DNA of 27,744 bases, from contig JASJBO010000062.1 of assembly GCA_030066475.1 (NCBI GenBank), forward strand, positions 1-27,744, in the 5' to 3' direction. Position 1 is the first letter of the stretch, and every line of letters begins with the position of its first letter. Origin of the DNA: Myxococcota bacterium. Its GTDB lineage: Bacteria > Myxococcota_A > UBA9160 > PR03. The notes below the pieces were generated by a model. It saw only the letters and a list, made by a program, of their open reading frames with translations. It searched no databases and was not told the origin of the DNA. The position numbers were made by a program, and so were the translations under genes. Below, piece by piece: positions 25,291-27,744 of this stretch.

Positions 25291-27744
25291 ATGACGCATC
25301 GGCGCGCAGACACACGCCACCAAGTGGGGGCTCCGGTGCACTCCGCCATCCCGCTACTGCTCGCGTTCGGGACCGCCGTCGCCACCACCATGCCGGCGCC
25401 GCCCGCCGCTGCGCAGAGCGGCCCCCTCGGGGACTGCCGAACCCTGCTGCTGCGCTTCGTCGACGACAGCTGCGGCCCGCAGAACCAGTGCCCCCAGCCC
25501 GATGTCGTCGCCGCCGACGACGCCTGCCGGCAGGCGGTCGAGAACGACCCGACCGACGGAGAGGCGAGGCTGTTCCGCGCCTACACGCGCCTGATGCGCT
25601 TGGCCGAAGAGGATCACACCGGGCCCGATTTCAGGACGAGCCTCCAGGGCGTGCTCGATCGCTTCGCCTTCACCACGGACCCCAATGCCCGGCAGTACGG
25701 CTTGACGGCGGACGGCCGCAGCCTGCTCGACTTCACGGCCACTCCGCCCCAGCCGGCAGTCGGCCGTACCGACGGCTCGATCTCGGATCGCGATCCCTTC
25801 CGCGGCACCTATCTCGAGGCCGGCGGCTACTGGCTCGCCATCTCCCCACGCGACTCGAGCGTCGACGAGGTGGCCGGCCAAGCCGCGCGGTGGGCCGCGA
25901 CCTACACGGTCATTGGAAACGAGATCGACGGCTACCAGCGCGCCATCTCGGACCACGGCGACTACCGCATCCAGGTGATCGGCGACGTTTCGATCTCAAA
26001 CTTCGAAGGCTCACTCGCGTACGACCCGGAGAGTGAGTCGGTTCCGATGGATGTCTTCCGCCTCGACGTCCTGTCCGACGGAGAGGTCGCCTTCGACGTG
26101 CTCTCGTGGGAGCAGGACGACGATCCCCCGTCCGGAGGCCATACGGGCCGACCGATCGACGTCAACGGCGACGGGGAGATCGCCTTCTTCGACGCCGAGC
26201 TCTTCCTAGTCCGCGGCGAGGAATCCCTGTCGTGGAGCAGGCTCGTCTTCAGCGCGGCTGCCTCCACGGCGCGCCCGATCGATCTCCCCGAGGATTCGCC
26301 GACCGGCGACGACATCCAGCACAGCCTGGAGACCGCCTGGCTTCCCGCGATCGAGGAGTCGCTCGCCCACCTCGCGGCGATCACGGACAAGACGATCGAG
26401 GTCTCGATCCCCCCGAACTCGGCCCCCTTGCTCGCACCAGAGGACGAGCCGGGGGGCCCACCCGCGGACCGTGAGGTGGACTACGGCGACGTCAAGCTGT
26501 TCGAGGCGGTGCTCCACGCAGCGCGGGCCACGATCCTGCTCGCCACGGCCCTCGATCTCGAGCTCGACCTGGATTCGTACACGCCGCTCGTCGCGGCGCT
26601 GCGCTTCCAGCAGGAAGTGATCGACGCGAACGGCCCCCTCCTGACTTTCCTTCCCGGCGCCGCCGCTCCCCTGGCCGAGTCCAATGCCGCGAACGGGGCG
26701 GCGATCGACGCCTTCCTGGCGGCCTCGAGGTTCATGCGCGCCGAGACGGACGATCAGGCCAACGACTTCTTCGTGCTCGATCCCCGAGGGCGCCGGCGCG
26801 AGGTGCAGCTGCGCACGGAGCTCGCCGCGCTGCGGCGGTCGGTAGTCGCCCCCGCCTCGCTTCTGTGCAGCCGCACGCTCTGGACCGCTGCGAGACTCGA
26901 GGAGCTCGAGCAGGTCGTCGGCACGCAGGTCGACGGGCACCATGGCGTGCTCGTGGACCTGAACGCCCTGTACGGACAGACGGCCGTCCCGGTTCGAGAC
27001 CTGATCCCGGAGATCCACTACGACCTAGCGACCGAGGACAACTCCCTCCGGGCTCCGAAGTTCTCGCCGGACGGCGCGCTGATCGAAACGCCGTTCCCCG
27101 ACGTCAGCTTCAACGGCGCGCTCCTGCCGGGCGGCGCCCAGCTCGACTGCGACGGCGACGGTGTGCCCGACGACGGCGACGGCTCGGGCATCCTGGGCGA
27201 CATGCCGTGTCTCTCGGGAGAGCTGACAGGCTGCGACGACAACGCACCGCTCGTGCCGAACGGACCTGCGGGAGGAAGCTGTGTCGCCGGGAGCATTCTC
27301 GGCTCGGCCTGCGCCACCAACGACGAATGCGGGCGCAGCGGCACGTGCTCCGATGGCGGCACCTGCACGGCGGGCAGCGTGCGCGGAGAGCCGTGTCTCG
27401 CCGACGGCGAGTGCGGAGCCGGCGGCGTCTGCGCACTCGACCAGGAGGATGGCGACGGCGATGGGGTGGGCGACGCGGCGGACAACTGTGCGGCGCACGC
27501 GAACGCAGACCAGGCCGACTCCGACAGAGTGACTTTCGTCGCGCGGCCGCAGTCCATCGACCTGGTCGAGCCCGAGTTCTGGGTCGAAGTCGGGGTCGAT
27601 CTGCGAGGGGGTCCGACGGCCGCGGAGGTGCTCTCGCGCGGCTCCTGCGACGCCGCCGGGTTCCCGAGACGTACGAGATCCCTCGGACCCTCCGAGCTGG
27701 AAGAGATCCTCGAGAACGACGAGCGCGTGTGCCTCTGGCGCTGC
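25291..27744 (+). CDS. Very large secreted Cys-rich protein with dockerin-like and TSP3 segments (cut by window edge)
   Basis: The frame is open to the right edge: at least 818 codons. The N-terminus is a signal peptide (MTHRRADTRHQ, a Leu/Ala-rich core, then AAAQS). ATG 25291 is preferred because it supplies the positive n-region; GTG 25336 has a better ribosome binding site (GGGGG) but no charge before the core. A dockerin-like loop DVNGDGEIAFFDAE lies near residue 288. Around residues 656-725 come Cys-rich units (GSACATNDECGRSGTC, GEPCLADGECGAGGVC) of the kind common in myxobacterial surface proteins, then a TSP3 unit DGDGDGVGDAADNC. After NADQADSDR the TSP3 pattern stops and a different Cys-containing region begins. 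Function is unknown; calcium binding at the cell surface is likely. Confidence 0.82.
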   Translation, partial: MTHRRADTRHQVGAPVHSAIPLLLAFGTAVATTMPAPPAAAQSGPLGDCRTLLLRFVDDSCGPQNQCPQPDVVAADDACRQAVENDPTDGEARLFRAYTRLMRLAEEDHTGPDFRTSLQGVLDRFAFTTDPNARQYGLTADGRSLLDFTATPPQPAVGRTDGSISDRDPFRGTYLEAGGYWLAISPRDSSVDEVAGQAARWAATYTVIGNEIDGYQRAISDHGDYRIQVIGDVSISNFEGSLAYDPESESVPMDVFRLDVLSDGEVAFDVLSWEQDDDPPSGGHTGRPIDVNGDGEIAFFDAELFLVRGEESLSWSRLVFSAAASTARPIDLPEDSPTGDDIQHSLETAWLPAIEESLAHLAAITDKTIEVSIPPNSAPLLAPEDEPGGPPADREVDYGDVKLFEAVLHAARATILLATALDLELDLDSYTPLVAALRFQQEVIDANGPLLTFLPGAAAPLAESNAANGAAIDAFLAASRFMRAETDDQANDFFVLDPRGRRREVQLRTELAALRRSVVAPASLLCSRTLWTAARLEELEQVVGTQVDGHHGVLVDLNALYGQTAVPVRDLIPEIHYDLATEDNSLRAPKFSPDGALIETPFPDVSFNGALLPGGAQLDCDGDGVPDDGDGSGILGDMPCLSGELTGCDDNAPLVPNGPAGGSCVAGSILGSACATNDECGRSGTCSDGGTCTAGSVRGEPCLADGECGAGGVCALDQEDGDGDGVGDAADNCAAHANADQADSDRVTFVARPQSIDLVEPEFWVEVGVDLRGGPTAAEVLSRGSCDAAGFPRRTRSLGPSELEEILENDERVCLWRC

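Overview
The window is a GC-rich (roughly 70 %), densely packed bacterial chromosome segment. Its gene content suggests an environmental Gram-negative bacterium of the Myxococcota/Deltaproteobacteria-like group: a DUF3604 protein, a PEP-CTERM sorting-tag protein, large secreted proteins with thrombospondin-type-3 and dockerin-like calcium loops, and a Pseudomonas PA3286-type ketoacyl synthase. This placement is inference from gene families and base composition. I see no rRNA, tRNA, CRISPR array, insertion sequence or phage module.

Left part (1-7375): the 5' end of a cation P-type ATPase runs off the left edge. A poorly coding stretch follows (one possible small membrane ORF and one possible frame-broken ORF), then a two-CBS-domain protein, a DUF3604 PHP-type protein on the minus strand, a calcineurin-like phosphoesterase, a truncated DUF1772 fragment that keeps its ribosome binding site, a small multi-pass membrane protein and a secreted or anchored amidohydrolase.

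Centre (7410-14722): this is the most interesting region. Four genes (8373-13765) overlap end to start and are very probably translationally coupled: a coiled-coil protein, an unknown 369-aa protein, an AAA+ ATPase, and a protein I recognise as DUF6638-like. A divergent gene encodes a one-helix membrane protein with a degenerate histidine-kinase-type ATPase domain, and a DUF2333 inner-membrane protein lies downstream. I recall similar gene sets from alphaproteobacteria and know of no assigned function. It is the best candidate here for an undescribed molecular machine.

Right part (14730-27744): a glyoxalase-like protein and a divergent beta-lactamase-fold hydrolase come first. Next is a PEP-CTERM protein divergent from a 925-aa secreted repeat protein. 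That repeat protein has a near-perfect sigma-54 promoter and an upstream 11-bp perfect dyad in the position expected for an enhancer-binding protein, which fits the known link between PEP-CTERM systems and sigma-54 control. After it come a large secreted alpha/beta hydrolase, a Fic AMP-transferase-like protein with two evenly spaced dyads at its 5' end, a 3-oxoacyl-ACP synthase III of the fatty-acid-shunt type, and a very large secreted Cys-rich/TSP3 protein cut by the right edge.
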